This document shows, piece after piece, positions 18,021 to 29,044 of a stretch of DNA of 64,000 nt. The DNA comes from a bacterium BMS3Abin14. Lineage in GTDB: Bacteria > BMS3Abin14. A model generated the notes under the pieces. The model did not search any database. It was not told the DNA's origin and was given only the letters and a program-made list of their open reading frames with translations. The translations under genes were made by a program, and so were the position numbers. The DNA lies in contig BDTG01000019.1 in the NCBI GenBank assembly GCA_002897695.1, positions 62,001 to 126,000 of the forward strand. Direction: 5' to 3'. The first letter of the stretch is position 1. Each line of letters starts with the position of its first letter.

Positions 18021-19110
18021 CTCCGGTCTCCTTCCCGAAAAAGGCTCTTACCTTTTCAACCAGGGTATCGTTCTGTGCCCTGGTCCCTATGGTAATCCTC
18101 AATGCGTCGCCGGTTACCTGATTCCCGGCAACAAACTTTACCACAATGTCGTGCAGTTGCAAAAACGTCCAGAGGGCTTTTTCCCTGTCATCCGCCTGGA
18201 CAAACAGAAAATTTGCCCTGGACGGAAAGACCTTGATGCCACACCCCCGCAGGAGATCGGCCAACCGCACCCTTTCCCTGACCACGGCGGTGACCTGTCC
18301 CCTGATGCCGGTGAATTCTTCGAGGATAGCCCCTGCGGCCGCTTGGGTGAAAGCGTTGACATTGAAAGGGGGCCTGACCTTGTTGACCTCCTTGATGATG
18401 GATTTGTTTGCCGCAAGGAATCCGCAGCGCCAGGCGGCAGCTCCCACCTTGGAAAGGGTCCGCAGAACGGCCAGATTCTCGTAATTCCCGATCCTGGATA
18501 CCCAGGATTCTTCCCCGGAAAAGTCCCCGTAGGCCTCGTCGACAACCACCAGGCCCCTGGCGGCCAACAGGATTGCATCTATGTCCCCTCTGCCAAACAG
18601 GGAGCCTGTCGGGTTGTTCGGACTGCTCAAGAAGATGACGCTCGGGTCGGTCCGGGCGATTTCCGACAGGATTGCGCCCCGGTCGAGGGTCAGGTCACGG
18701 TGAAGGGGAACAGTCACCACGCTGTACCCCGCGGCTTTCGCGCCGATGGAATACATGGCGAAGGTTGGAACAGGTATGAGCATCCTGGGGCGCGACCGGT
18801 CCTGTGTATTTCTGAAGGTGCACAGTATGAGAGAAATAAGTTCGTCAGAACCGTTGCCGACCAGGACTTCCTCCGGACGGCACCCGAAAAGGCCCGAAAA
18901 GGCCCCTCTCAGGTTTCGTGACGCAGGATCGGGATATCGGTTCGACAGGACCTGGCTTAATGCCAAATCCACCTTCGTCTGAACCTCGTGAGGGAGAGGA
19001 AATGGGCTTTCGTTGGCGTCAAGCCTGACCTCGAATACGCCCTCAGGCGGACGATAGGCCGACAGGCCCCGTATTTCCGCTGGGACGAGGTCCTTGATCA
19101 TCCTTCCCAT
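18007..19110 (-). CDS. hisC: Histidinol-phosphate aminotransferase
   Basis: HisC is a PLP enzyme (fold type I) that transaminates imidazole acetol phosphate with glutamate. The 367-residue product has the substrate loop DANESPFPLP, the cofactor-contact segment SSPNNPTG, the PLP-holding Asp/Tyr in VVDEAYGDF, the Schiff-base lysine in LRTLSKVG, and the phosphate-binding Arg near the C-terminus (ALRITIG). It overlaps hisD by 13 bp and hisB by 14 bp. Confidence 0.95.
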   Translation of the reverse strand: MGRMIKDLVPAEIRGLSAYRPPEGVFEVRLDANESPFPLPHEVQTKVDLALSQVLSNRYPDPASRNLRGAFSGLFGCRPEEVLVGNGSDELISLILCTFRNTQDRSRPRMLIPVPTFAMYSIGAKAAGYSVVTVPLHRDLTLDRGAILSEIARTDPSVIFLSSPNNPTGSLFGRGDIDAILLAARGLVVVDEAYGDFSGEESWVSRIGNYENLAVLRTLSKVGAAAWRCGFLAANKSIIKEVNKVRPPFNVNAFTQAAAGAILEEFTGIRGQVTAVVRERVRLADLLRGCGIKVFPSRANFLFVQADDREKALWTFLQLHDIVVKFVAGNQVTGDALRITIGTRAQNDTLVEKVRAFFGKETGDETR

Positions 19111-20411
19111 TTTTTCTTCGCCCCGGGATCTATACGCAGGTCAACAGCCCTTGCATGAGCCTCCAGGCCCTCGATGCGCGCAAAGCCCGCCACCTGTAAT
19201 GCCCTCTTCCCGAGGGCTTCGCGGGAAAAACGGATGATACTGCTTTTTTTGACAAAATCGTAGGTCCCCAGTGGAGAGAAGAAGCGTGCCGTCCCCCCGG
19301 TGGGAAGGACATGGTTGGGCCCGGCCATGTAGTCTCCAAGCGCCTCCGGGGTGTATTGGCCCATGAAGATGGCTCCGGCGCATGTGATATTTTCCAGGAC
19401 CGCCTCGGGGTCTTCAACAACGAGCTCAAGATGTTCAGGGGCAAACCGGTTGACCACCCTTACACCCTCCTGGAGGTCCGGCACGAGAATCATCCATCCG
19501 TTATTTTCAATGGCCTGCGCGGCGATCTCCTTCCTGGGGAGCATGGCCATCTGGCTGGAAATCTCGCGGCCCACGGCCTCAATCAGGGACTGATCATCCG
19601 TTACGAGAACAGGGTAGGCCAGAGGATCGTGTTCAGCCTGGGAAAGAAGATCCGCCGCCACCAGGGCCGGGTTCGCCTTTCCGTCGGCCAGCACGAGAAC
19701 CTCGCTTGGACCTGCTATCATATCGATATCAACTATTCCATAAACAACCTTCTTGGCCATGGCCACATATATGTTTCCCGGCCCGACAATCTTGTCCACA
19801 CTGGGGATTGTTTCCGTCCCGTAGGCCAGAGCTGCCACGGCCTGGGCTCCGCCCACCCGAAACACCCTGTCCACCCCAACCATTGCCGCTGCAGCCAGAA
19901 CAGCCCCGTTGGTTTTGCCCCTGGGCGTGGGGACAACCATAACGATCTCCTCAACACCCGCGACTTTTGCCGGGATCGCGTTCATCAGGACCGAGGAGGG
20001 ATATGCCGCTGTGCCGCCCGGCACGTAGAGACCCACCTTTCCCAGGGGAGTGACCTTCTGCCCGAGGGTGACCCCGGGTTCCGGCTCATACGTCCAGGTG
20101 CTTTCCTTCTGGCGGGAGTGAAAATCCCTGATGGCGGATGCAGCCGTTTCCAGGAACCCGCGTTCATCAGAGGGCAGGGATTTCAGGGCATGAGCCAGCT
20201 CGTCCCGCCCGATCTCCATACCCGAGGACACGAGATCCATCTTGTCGAACCTCTCCGTATACCTGATGAGGGCCCTGTCGCCATGAACTCGAACATCCTC
20301 CACAATATCGTTGACACGGTCCATTATCCCCTCGGGGATGCTCTGGCTCCGGCGCTCCAGGGCCTGGATGGCTGCCTCATAGCCGGGATTGCCGTAACGA
20401 ATCACTTTCAT
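19098..20411 (-). CDS. hisD: Histidinol dehydrogenase
   Basis: HisD is a zinc-dependent NAD enzyme that oxidises histidinol to histidine in two steps. The 437-residue product has the family segments YVPGGTAAYPSSVLMNAIPA, VGPGNIYVAMAKKVVYG, IDMIAGPSEVLVLAD, the zinc-ligand region AEHDPLA and the catalytic FAPEHLEL near the C-terminus. The start overlaps the hisG stop as ATGA, so HisG and HisD synthesis are likely coupled. Confidence 0.97.
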   Translation of the reverse strand: MKVIRYGNPGYEAAIQALERRSQSIPEGIMDRVNDIVEDVRVHGDRALIRYTERFDKMDLVSSGMEIGRDELAHALKSLPSDERGFLETAASAIRDFHSRQKESTWTYEPEPGVTLGQKVTPLGKVGLYVPGGTAAYPSSVLMNAIPAKVAGVEEIVMVVPTPRGKTNGAVLAAAAMVGVDRVFRVGGAQAVAALAYGTETIPSVDKIVGPGNIYVAMAKKVVYGIVDIDMIAGPSEVLVLADGKANPALVAADLLSQAEHDPLAYPVLVTDDQSLIEAVGREISSQMAMLPRKEIAAQAIENNGWMILVPDLQEGVRVVNRFAPEHLELVVEDPEAVLENITCAGAIFMGQYTPEALGDYMAGPNHVLPTGGTARFFSPLGTYDFVKKSSIIRFSREALGKRALQVAGFARIEGLEAHARAVDLRIDPGAKKKWEG

Positions 20412-21041
20412 TCCGCTATCACTTTCGTCATCGCTTCAATCAGCGGCATAATGCGGTCCGACCGCGTCTTGAGGCTGGCCCTGTTGACGACAAGCCGGGC
20501 TGTAACCTGAAGCACCTCCTCAATTTCCACCAGATTGTTCTGTCGAAGGGTCTCCCCTGTGGATATGAGATCCACGATCCTGTCGGCAAGGTTCACGAGC
20601 GGGGCCAATTCTATGGATCCGTAAAGTGGAATAATCTCCACCTGTTCCCCCTTTTCGGCAAAATAATCCATGGTGATCTTTGGAAAACCTGTGGCAACCC
20701 GGATGCGGCCCCACCCGGTGGCATCCATAACGGCAGTGGCCGGCTTTGCCAGCACGATCCTGCAGAAGCCGAATCCGAGGTCGAGGGGTTCAAGGAGATC
20801 CTTACCTGCTTCCATCAGGACGTCCTTCCCTGCTATTCCCATGTCCGCGGCTCCATACTCGACGTAGGTCGGCAAATCCTTGTCCCTGACGATAAGGAAC
20901 CTCACCGAACCATCTTCCGACGGGAAGAGAAGCTTCCTGGACCTGTCTGGAGATTCCTTGACGGCAAGGCCGATACTGAAAAAAAGCTTCATACATTCGG
21001 ACATAAGCCGCCCCTTGGGGATGGCTATTGTGATGGCGTTC

Positions 21042-21049
<8 letters not shown>
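20408..21049 (-). CDS. hisG: ATP phosphoribosyltransferase, short (HisZ-dependent) form
   Basis: HisG begins histidine synthesis by joining ATP and PRPP. I chose the GTG at 21049 (start [15 protein letters not shown]), which has GGAGG just upstream at the end of murA. Upstream in-frame starts would add 32 residues with no family match. The resulting 213-residue protein is the short form, with the PRPP-loop segment and [12 protein letters not shown] near residue 160, and no C-terminal regulatory domain. Short HisG normally needs the HisZ partner, and no hisZ is present in the operon or elsewhere in the window. The start overlaps murA by 8 bp. Confidence 0.94.
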
Positions 21050-22290
<1,241 letters not shown>

Positions 22291-22298
<8 letters not shown>

Positions 22299-23193
22299 CG
22301 GGTTTCCTCCCCGTGACAACCCGCATTATGCCGCCCAGATCGGGGATCGCCCGGACGGCGCAAAAACCGGCGCAATCAAGTATTCTTGAAACCTCCCCAT
22401 CCTGCCCCTGGCCGATTTCCACCATGACGGCTCCGTTCGGCTTGAGGGTTTCCATGGCTATGCGGGCGATGGGCCCGTAAAACTCGGTTCCCGTTGGCCC
22501 GGCGATCAGTGCAAGCTCGGGGTCGCCGTTTCGCACTTCGGCGGGGAGGGATTCAAATACAGAAGCAGGGATATACGGGGGGTTGGAAACAACCAGATCG
22601 AACCTTCGGGGTGCGAATATGGCATCCGCCATATCGGAACAGCACAGATACACGCGGCTTTCCACCCTGTTGGCGTTTGCGTTTTTTGAGGCCACAGCCA
22701 GGGCCGACGGGCTTATGTCCAGGGCAATGGTACGGCTATGGGGAATGAGGGTTGCCAGGGTCACGGCGATAGCGCCCGAACCGGTTCCGATATCGAGGAC
22801 GCGGCCGCCTTCGCCGGACTCCCTGAGATAGTCCACCGCTGTTTGAACGAGGGTTTCCGTTTCCGGCCGCGGGGTAAGCACGTCCCCGGTAACCTTGAAA
22901 GGAAGGGAATAGAACTCGCGGTATCCGATAATTCGGCTCACAGGCATCCGCTCGCAGCGCAGCGAAATAAAACATCCGTACCGATGAAGTTCATCCGTAC
23001 CGATGGGTTGATCCCCTTCCGCCAGAACGTAGTCAGGTTTTATTCCGGCGGCAAATCCAAGGAGCACAGCGGCATCGAGAGCCGGATTGGACACGCCCGC
23101 GTCGGACAAGGCCTTTGCCCCTGACCGGAAGGCTTCCCGGATAGAGCGGTCCTGCCAACCTGTCTGGAGAAGTTCAGGGCTGTCCACGGTCAA
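22291..23193 (-). CDS. prmC: Peptide chain release factor N5-glutamine methyltransferase
   Basis: PrmC methylates the Gln of the GGQ motif in RF1 and RF2. The 300-residue product has a helical N-terminal domain and a SAM-dependent Rossmann domain with [13 protein letters not shown] and the signature NPPYIP. It directly abuts prfA, its substrate gene, which is the usual arrangement. The first in-frame start is a TTG at 23193; a GTG two codons later (23187) is an equally plausible start. Confidence 0.95.
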
Positions 23194-24276
23194 TCAGGCC
23201 ACTTCCATGGTTTTAAGGTTTTCAGCCTGGTCGAAGGCGACCAGTGCCTGGGTGATCTCGTCAAGGTCTCCATCCATAATCGCCTCCAGACGATAAAGCG
23301 TCAGATTGATGCGGTGATCCGTGACACGGCCCTGGGGAAAATTGTAGGTCCTGATACGTTCACTGCGGTCGCCGGAACCAACCATGCTCTTCCGAACCCC
23401 ATCCTGCTCCGCGCGCTGTTCATCCTGTTTGACCTTGAATATCCTTGCCTTGAGAATTTTCAAGGCTTTGGCCTTGTTCTTGTGTTGAGACTTCTCGTCC
23501 TGGCAGGAAACCGTGATTCCTGTGGGAAGGTGGGTCAGGCGAACCGCCGAATCGGTGGTATTCACACACTGCCCGCCGCAGCCGGTTGCCCGGAAAACAT
23601 CCACTCTGACATCCTCGGGGCTGATCTGGACCTCCACGTCTTCAGCCTCAGGCATAATGGCTACGCTGACGGCGGAGGTGTGTATCCGGCCGCTGGACTC
23701 CGTCTCAGGAACCCTCTGGACCCGGTGGACGCCGCCCTCAAACTTCAGGACACTGTAGACTCTTTTGCCCTTGAAAAGGAGTATGATCTCCCGAAAACCG
23801 CCCAGCTCCGTGGGGCTGGAGTTTAATGTTTCCACGGTCCACTTTTTTTGCTCTGCGTACCGAGTGTACATGCGCAGCAGGTCCGCTACAAAGAGAGATG
23901 CCTCATCACCGCCGGTTCCGGCCCGGATCTCCAGCAGGATGTTCTTCTCGTCAAGAGGATCCTTTGGGATAAGGAGACGTTGAAGGTGATCCTGCAGACG
24001 AGCCATCTCCCGGGCCAGACCATCCTTTTCCTCTTTGGCCAGAGCAACCATGGCCGAGTCTTTTTCTTCCCTGATCATCCCCTCCACCTCGGCAAGCTGC
24101 TCATGGAGGGCTCTGTATCCCCTGTATGTCTCCACGATTGGTGTGAGGTCGGAATGCTCCTTGGAATAAATCCTCAACTTGTCCCGATTGGCGACAATCT
24201 CGGGGTCACTGAGCATTCTGCCGAGTTGCTCGTATTTTTCCTCTATTTCAGAAAGGCGCTCCATCAACCGGTCCAT
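23194..24276 (-). CDS. prfA: Peptide chain release factor 1
   Basis: RF1 recognises UAA and UAG and triggers peptide release. The 360-residue product has the stop-codon recognition motif P-x-T (RVPETESSGRIHTS) and the catalytic GGQ in TGCGGQCVNTTDSAVRL. The residue after GGQ is Cys rather than the common His or Ser; I regard this as a tolerated variant of the family. Its ATG shares one base with the TGA of the DUF1385 gene upstream. Confidence 0.97.
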   Translation of the reverse strand: MDRLMERLSEIEEKYEQLGRMLSDPEIVANRDKLRIYSKEHSDLTPIVETYRGYRALHEQLAEVEGMIREEKDSAMVALAKEEKDGLAREMARLQDHLQRLLIPKDPLDEKNILLEIRAGTGGDEASLFVADLLRMYTRYAEQKKWTVETLNSSPTELGGFREIILLFKGKRVYSVLKFEGGVHRVQRVPETESSGRIHTSAVSVAIMPEAEDVEVQISPEDVRVDVFRATGCGGQCVNTTDSAVRLTHLPTGITVSCQDEKSQHKNKAKALKILKARIFKVKQDEQRAEQDGVRKSMVGSGDRSERIRTYNFPQGRVTDHRINLTLYRLEAIMDGDLDEITQALVAFDQAENLKTMEVA

Positions 24277-25172
24277 CAGCTATCAGCTCCTTCTGCAATT
24301 ATGGCCTCTCTGAGAGCCGTCAGGGCAACCTCCAGCTGGTCGTCGGAGGGCTCTCTGGTCGTAAGTTTCTGCAGCATGAGACCGGGGAAAAGAAGGATCC
24401 TGAATGCCGTCCTGTTCCTGTACCGATCTCCCAGTCTCAGCAACTCGTAGGAGAGCCCCGCGATGACCGGCAACAGCCCGATCCGCGCAAGCCCCTTTCC
24501 CCAGAAAGGCCAGGCATGGGGTATCTGGGCAAAGACCAATATGGACAATACCATGACTATGAGCAGGAAACTCGTCCCGCAGCGTGGGTGCATCGGGCTG
24601 TATCCCCTGGCATTGGCTACCGTCAGCTCATCGCCCGCCTCCATGGCGTATATACTCTTGTGTTCAGCGCCGTGGTACTGGAAGATTCTCTTTACATCCT
24701 TGATCAGGGTGATGGATGCAAGATAGAGGAGAAACACGCCCAGCCTGAGGATACCGTCCATGAGGTTGAAGCCCCATCGTCCCTCTATCCAGGCAAAATG
24801 CCCCTGCAGAAGACGGGTCATCCAGAGGGGGAACAGGAGAAAAAGCACGATGGCCAGGACAAGGGCTCCAGCCATGGTTCCCGCCATGGCCCACGGCCCG
24901 ATTTCCCCTTCATCCTCATCGAGGGCCTGTTGAGCGCTGTAATTAAGCGCCTTTATGCCCAAAATTACCATGCCGAAAAGGGAGACCGTGCCGCGAACGA
25001 AGGGAATTTTCAGGGAGGGAAACCGGTCCGAAAGAAGGCTCAGCCGCTGGCGTTTGACGACGATCTCCCCGGAGGGGCGTCGAACCGCCACCGTCATTAC
25101 CTTGGGAGCACGCATCATTACCCCCTCAATAACTGCCTGGCCGCCTATTTTGTGATCTTTTTCCTTCGTCAT
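24276..25172 (-). CDS. DUF1385 family membrane protein
   Basis: The 298-residue product belongs to the DUF1385 family (YqhQ type), whose function is not established. Visible family motifs are GGQAVIEGVMMR at the N-terminus, YHGAEHKSIYA in the middle and HPRCGTSF further on. There are about four to five hydrophobic segments (near residues 60-75, 95-120, 140-160, 200-245), so it is probably an inner-membrane protein. The His, Glu and Cys residues in the motifs could bind a metal. It lies next to prfA and rpmE, its usual neighbourhood. Confidence 0.9.
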   Translation of the reverse strand: MTKEKDHKIGGQAVIEGVMMRAPKVMTVAVRRPSGEIVVKRQRLSLLSDRFPSLKIPFVRGTVSLFGMVILGIKALNYSAQQALDEDEGEIGPWAMAGTMAGALVLAIVLFLLFPLWMTRLLQGHFAWIEGRWGFNLMDGILRLGVFLLYLASITLIKDVKRIFQYHGAEHKSIYAMEAGDELTVANARGYSPMHPRCGTSFLLIVMVLSILVFAQIPHAWPFWGKGLARIGLLPVIAGLSYELLRLGDRYRNRTAFRILLFPGLMLQKLTTREPSDDQLEVALTALREAIIAEGADS

Positions 25173-25186
25173 TGCTCACCGGGCAG

Positions 25187-25900
25187 TCAGCCCATGTCCT
25201 CCAAGTTCATGGCCTTGTACCTGGCTCTGACCTCGTTGATCTTTCCGCACGTCATGTCGCCCTCCGGGCACGGCCCGCCGACACACGATGGGCCCGAATC
25301 GGAGAAAAGGGACACGGCCGCATCCCTGGCCAGGCTGACCATCCTCTCGGCTATGCTGCGGATCTCCCATTGAGCCCGTTCGCAACAGCGGATGCGGAAA
25401 AAATGCCGCAACTCCCTCGCGTTCATGGTTACAATGATCTTCGTCTGTGCAGCCGCCGGAAACAGATATCGCGCATCTTCCGCAGGGATGCCACCCGCAC
25501 ACATATCCCTGTAGAGGGAAAAGGCATCACCGCAGTGTTCCAGGTACCTCCTCTCAAGGTCCCTGTCCCGGCTGATGGATTCGGGCACCACAACCTCAAG
25601 GGCGTCCTTGAACTCAACGTATCGCTGACTCTGCTGAGAATAGGACGCCAGCCGGTGCCGGACCAGCTGGTGGGTCATGACCCGGGAACCGCCCTCTATC
25701 CCGAATGTGAAGGAGGCATGTTCCAGGACGGAGTGATGCCCGAGGGATATGACCTTCCGGAGAAGGATCGACAGATCCTTTCCTGCCAGAGAACTGTCAA
25801 GCTCAGAGATGCTCCGCGGTGAATAGCAGAGCCTGATGGCCCGCGCGACAGCCTTTTCAGGGTCGGGGGTGTGGGAGAGCAGACAAACCTGTATGGTCAC
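25187..25900 (-). CDS. thyX: Flavin-dependent thymidylate synthase
   Basis: ThyX makes dTMP from dUMP using FAD, NADPH and methylene-THF, without the dihydrofolate by-product of ThyA. The 237-residue product carries the family signature in RHRLASYSQQSQRY, the earlier HHSVLEHASFTF segment, and the FAD/dUMP contact ELRHFFRIRC. The C-terminal tail has several Cys (CVGGPC, TCGK), a feature I recall from some other ThyX proteins. It lies between rpmE (6 bp) and the DUF1385 gene (14 bp). Confidence 0.96.
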   Translation of the reverse strand: MTIQVCLLSHTPDPEKAVARAIRLCYSPRSISELDSSLAGKDLSILLRKVISLGHHSVLEHASFTFGIEGGSRVMTHQLVRHRLASYSQQSQRYVEFKDALEVVVPESISRDRDLERRYLEHCGDAFSLYRDMCAGGIPAEDARYLFPAAAQTKIIVTMNARELRHFFRIRCCERAQWEIRSIAERMVSLARDAAVSLFSDSGPSCVGGPCPEGDMTCGKINEVRARYKAMNLEDMG

Positions 25901-25906
25901 AGCGCA

Positions 25907-26107
25907 TTATTTCTGGCCGTAGCGCCTCTTGAACTTCTCGACACGGCCGGCAGCGTCCACGAGTTTCTGTTTTCCGGTGAAGAACGGGTGGCAGTTGGAA
26001 CAGATATCAATGTTCCTGCTTTCGAGGACTGACCTGGTCTTATATTCCGCTCCACAGGCACAGTTGAATGTCATCTCCTTATATTCCGGGTGGATATCTT
26101 TTTTCAT
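25907..26107 (-). CDS. rpmE: 50S ribosomal protein L31, zinc-binding form
   Basis: L31 bridges the 50S central protuberance and the 30S head. The 66-residue product is the C+ type, with zinc ligands in CAC (16,18) and CSNC (37,40), and the usual start [15 protein letters not shown] lies before the ATG. It follows rho in the minus direction, the common rho-rpmE order, and is followed by thyX. Confidence 0.96.
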   Translation of the reverse strand: MKKDIHPEYKEMTFNCACGAEYKTRSVLESRNIDICSNCHPFFTGKQKLVDAAGRVEKFKRRYGQK

Positions 26108-26203
26108 GATCTCTTCTCCTCCAAATTCCTTATGGAATCATCCAGGGCAAGGAAGCACTACTACCATAGATTCCCCGTCAGGGCTATCGGGTGGCCAAGC
26201 CGC

Positions 26204-27457
26204 CTACTTGTCCATCATGTCGTAGAACTCCTGATTATCCTTCGTTCCCTGAAGCTTGTCCAGCAGGAACTCCATGCTGTCGATAGTGTTCAGCGGGGCC
26301 AGAACCTTATGCAGCACCCAGATTCTGTTTAGGATGTCTGCTGGAACGATCAACTCCTCTTTCCTGGTGCCGGATCGGCTGACATCGATAGCAGGAAAGA
26401 TCCTCTTGTCGATAAGCCGCCTGTCGAGATGCAGTTCCATGTTTCCCGTTCCCTTGAACTCCTCGAAAATAACCTCATCCATCCTGCTGCCGGTATCCAC
26501 GATCGCAGTGGCAATAATAGTCAGGCTGCCTCCCTGCTCGATATTCCTGGCGGCGCCGAAGAACCTTTTGGGGCGATGCAGCGCATTGGAATCGACACCG
26601 CCGGACAACACCTTTCCGCTGGGAGGGGACACCGTGTTGTAGGCCCTGGCCAGGCGGGTAATGCTGTCTAACAGGATAACAACGTCTTTCTTGTGCTCAA
26701 CGAGCCTCCGCGCTTTTTCAATAACCATCTCGGCAACCTGGATATGCCGGGTTGGAGGTTCATCGAAGGTTGAAGAAATGACCTCTCCCTTGACTGATCT
26801 CTGCATATCCGTGACCTCTTCGGGCCTTTCATCAATGAGGAGGACAATCAGAAATATTTCGGGGTGGTTGATACTGATGCTGTTGGCGATATTCTGCAGG
26901 AGCATTGTCTTGCCGGTGCGGGGAGGGGCAACGATGAGGCCTCTCTGGCCTTTGCCGATCGGGGTGATGATATCCATCACTCTGCTGGAATAGTTCTTGA
27001 AATCATCGGTCTCGAGCTTGATCCTCTCTTCGGGGTAAAGGGGTGTGAGGTTGTCGAAGAGAATCTTCCCGCGGGACGCCTCGGGTGATTCAAAGTTGAG
27101 GCTTTCTACCTTCAGGAGAGCAAAATATCGCTCCCCTTCCTTGGGAGGCCTTATCTCACCGGTCACGGTATCCCCGGTCCTCATGGTAAAACGCCTGATC
27201 TGGGAGGGGGAAACGTATATGTCGTCGGGACCGGGCAGGTAGTTCGAGTCAGGTGAACGGAGAAATCCGAATCCATCCGGGAGTATTTCGAGCACCCCGC
27301 TTCCATAAATAGATTTTTTTTGTTGGGCCTGAGATTGAAGGATGGCAAAAATAAGATCCTGTTTTCTCATGCTTCCTGCGCCTTCGATCTTGAAGTCCTT
27401 GTTTCCCATCTGGGTCAGTTCGCCGATGGATTTTTCCTTTAACTCCGTTAAGTCCAT
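26204..27457 (-). CDS. rho: Transcription termination factor Rho
   Basis: Rho is a hexameric RNA helicase that ends transcription at unstructured C-rich RNA. I chose ATG at 27457 ([18 protein letters not shown]), preceded by AAGGAGAA, giving 417 residues, the family norm. It has the N-terminal Rho_N helices, the RNA-binding cold-shock fold with [10 protein letters not shown], Walker A APPRTGKT, Walker [13 protein letters not shown], the Q-loop and the R-loop [25 protein letters not shown] region. Its start overlaps the tail of a decayed GAF-GGDEF frame. Confidence 0.97.
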   Translation of the reverse strand: MDLTELKEKSIGELTQMGNKDFKIEGAGSMRKQDLIFAILQSQAQQKKSIYGSGVLEILPDGFGFLRSPDSNYLPGPDDIYVSPSQIRRFTMRTGDTVTGEIRPPKEGERYFALLKVESLNFESPEASRGKILFDNLTPLYPEERIKLETDDFKNYSSRVMDIITPIGKGQRGLIVAPPRTGKTMLLQNIANSISINHPEIFLIVLLIDERPEEVTDMQRSVKGEVISSTFDEPPTRHIQVAEMVIEKARRLVEHKKDVVILLDSITRLARAYNTVSPPSGKVLSGGVDSNALHRPKRFFGAARNIEQGGSLTIIATAIVDTGSRMDEVIFEEFKGTGNMELHLDRRLIDKRIFPAIDVSRSGTRKEELIVPADILNRIWVLHKVLAPLNTIDSMEFLLDKLQGTKDNQEFYDMMDK

Positions 27458-28224
27458 AGATTGACTTCTCCTTGGGTCATCAGATTCTTTTGATTTGTTT
27501 GGCATGGCGGGTGGCTCTTCGGATGTTGGCGGCCGGTATTCAACCGGAAATAACAGGATCGGCGGGTTTCATCACCGGGGTATAAACGACAGGCTTGTTT
27601 TTGGACAAGGCTCCTGAATGTGGGATTGGACTCTGGGAATCTAACCGTAAGGAAAGGATATGTCAACCCCCAACCGAAACGGGCGCCGGGGGAGTCAGTC
27701 AAAGCTGAAGGAATTTCCGTCAGCAGTTGGTCGCCCTTCAAGTGTCCGTACATTGAATTATATTCCTTGAACCGGTTGAGGCTGATCTCCATGAGAGAGA
27801 TGTCGTAATCGGCCTTCTCGGCGCGGTTTATCTCACGATCAAGCTGTTCGTGCCAGTAGGGGATACCAACATCTTTCCCGCGGATTCCCATGGGAACCGA
27901 CAGACATGACCCAAATGGATGCTCAAAAGAATAATCCTCGGCCTGGTGTTTTCGGTCGCCGGAAATGACGAGGAGGGGCCGCTTCAGATTTGAGGCCTCC
28001 TTCAGGAAACCTTCAAACGGCCTCCGGTGGAATTCCTTTATGAATGCGTTGCTCCAGCCTTTGGACATAACGACCTTGTGCCTGCCCCTGTCGGGGTCCA
28101 GCAGGAGAATGGAACAGGCCAGGAACCCAAAAGAATCCTTGATCCGCTGAAGGGCGAAACTCAGAACTTCCTCGCTGGTCAAGGGTGTGTTGACTTTCTT
28201 CAGGATGCTGCGGATCAGGTTCAT
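27448..28224 (-). pseudogene. Degenerate GAF-GGDEF (diguanylate cyclase-like) remnant
   Basis: The reading frame starts as a good GAF domain (residues about 10-115, ending near SVPMGIRGKDVG). It then jumps directly to the region just after the usual N-terminal GGDEF motif (EQLDREINRAEKADYDISLMEISLNRFKEYN). The end of GAF, the linker helix and the DxLTGLxN segment are missing. The continuation GHLKGDQLLTEI is recognisable, but the signature GG(D/E)EF and the rest of the catalytic half are absent or scrambled; the tail is rich in Arg, Pro and Ser. It therefore looks like a cyclase gene reduced by at least two internal deletions. A short expressed GAF protein cannot be ruled out. It lies between coaE and rho. 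Confidence 0.65.
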
Positions 28225-28355
28225 CTCATTCTGCGAGCTCAGATTTTCCTCCTTCCGGTGGACAAACCGGAGCTGCTTCAGCCTGTTCAGCCAGGTGAAA
28301 CAACACCGCGGAGTTATACCAGAAACCTCTGGTTATCAAAAGACTATTGCCTGTT

Positions 28356-28958
28356 TTATTCTTCCATGGGGAGGGCATTCATAATGACCACAACCTGTCT
28401 TCTTGAGTCATCGATACTCCCTCCATTGTCGACAACGAAATCCGCCAACCGGATCCGTTCATCATCTGTTGTCTGACTCCGCATCCTGGCCATGGCGCCG
28501 GCCCTCGAATACCTCCCCGAGGAGACGAGCCTGTCCAGCCGGATGTTCTCCGGGGCGGTGACAGCGACGACGGCCGTGTAACCGTCCCGGCCCTCTCCTT
28601 CAGCGAGAAGGGGGATCTCCACAGCGACAACAGCATCCGGACACTTCCGGGAGAGATCCTCGATTATACGGGCTTCCTCCGCCCGGATAAGTGGGTGGAG
28701 AATTGCCTCCAGTTTTTTTCTCGCAGGCTGGTCTGAAAAGACAAGGGCCGCCATTTTTTCGCGCTTCAGATGCCCTTTCAGATCAAAGAAAGCGGGTCCG
28801 AATGCGATTCTGATCCTCTCAGCCCCTTCTGTTCCCGGCTCCACAGCCAGACGGGCGATTGCATCCGCATCCACCCCCACGGCTCCCTCCTCCTCAAAAA
28901 GCCGCCGAATCGTGGATTTTCCTGACCCAAGTCCGCCGGTAATTGCAACAACGATCAT
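28356..28958 (-). CDS. coaE: Dephospho-CoA kinase
   Basis: CoaE phosphorylates dephospho-CoA in the last step of CoA synthesis. The 200-residue product starts MIVVAITGGLGSGKSTI (P-loop), has the substrate Asp in VDADAIAR and the lid Arg-rich segment. I chose ATG at 28958 because GGGAAGG lies 5 nt upstream; the in-frame ATG at 28979 would add seven residues without a site. It is divergent from bioY. Confidence 0.95.
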   Translation of the reverse strand: MIVVAITGGLGSGKSTIRRLFEEEGAVGVDADAIARLAVEPGTEGAERIRIAFGPAFFDLKGHLKREKMAALVFSDQPARKKLEAILHPLIRAEEARIIEDLSRKCPDAVVAVEIPLLAEGEGRDGYTAVVAVTAPENIRLDRLVSSGRYSRAGAMARMRSQTTDDERIRLADFVVDNGGSIDDSRRQVVVIMNALPMEE

Positions 28959-29044
28959 GCCGACCTTCCCGCTGGACATTTACACACGAGTTGTAATATC
29001 TATCTAGAGCTAACTTCCCAATCCTACACAAAGGCGGTGCGGAA

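Noticed and set aside
23194-24276. RF1 has GGQC in place of GGQH or GGQS
   Set aside because: GGQ and the PxT motif are intact, and I recall Cys at this position in other bacterial RF1 proteins, so it is not a defect.
25187-25900. Cys-rich tail of ThyX as a possible new zinc domain
   Set aside because: I recall similar CxxGPCxEG-type tails in other ThyX proteins, so it is probably an ordinary feature of a subgroup.
28959-29044. BirA operator upstream of bioY
   Set aside because: The gap has TTGTAA and a loosely matching GCTAAC, but no inverted TTGTAAAC-type half sites with the right spacing.
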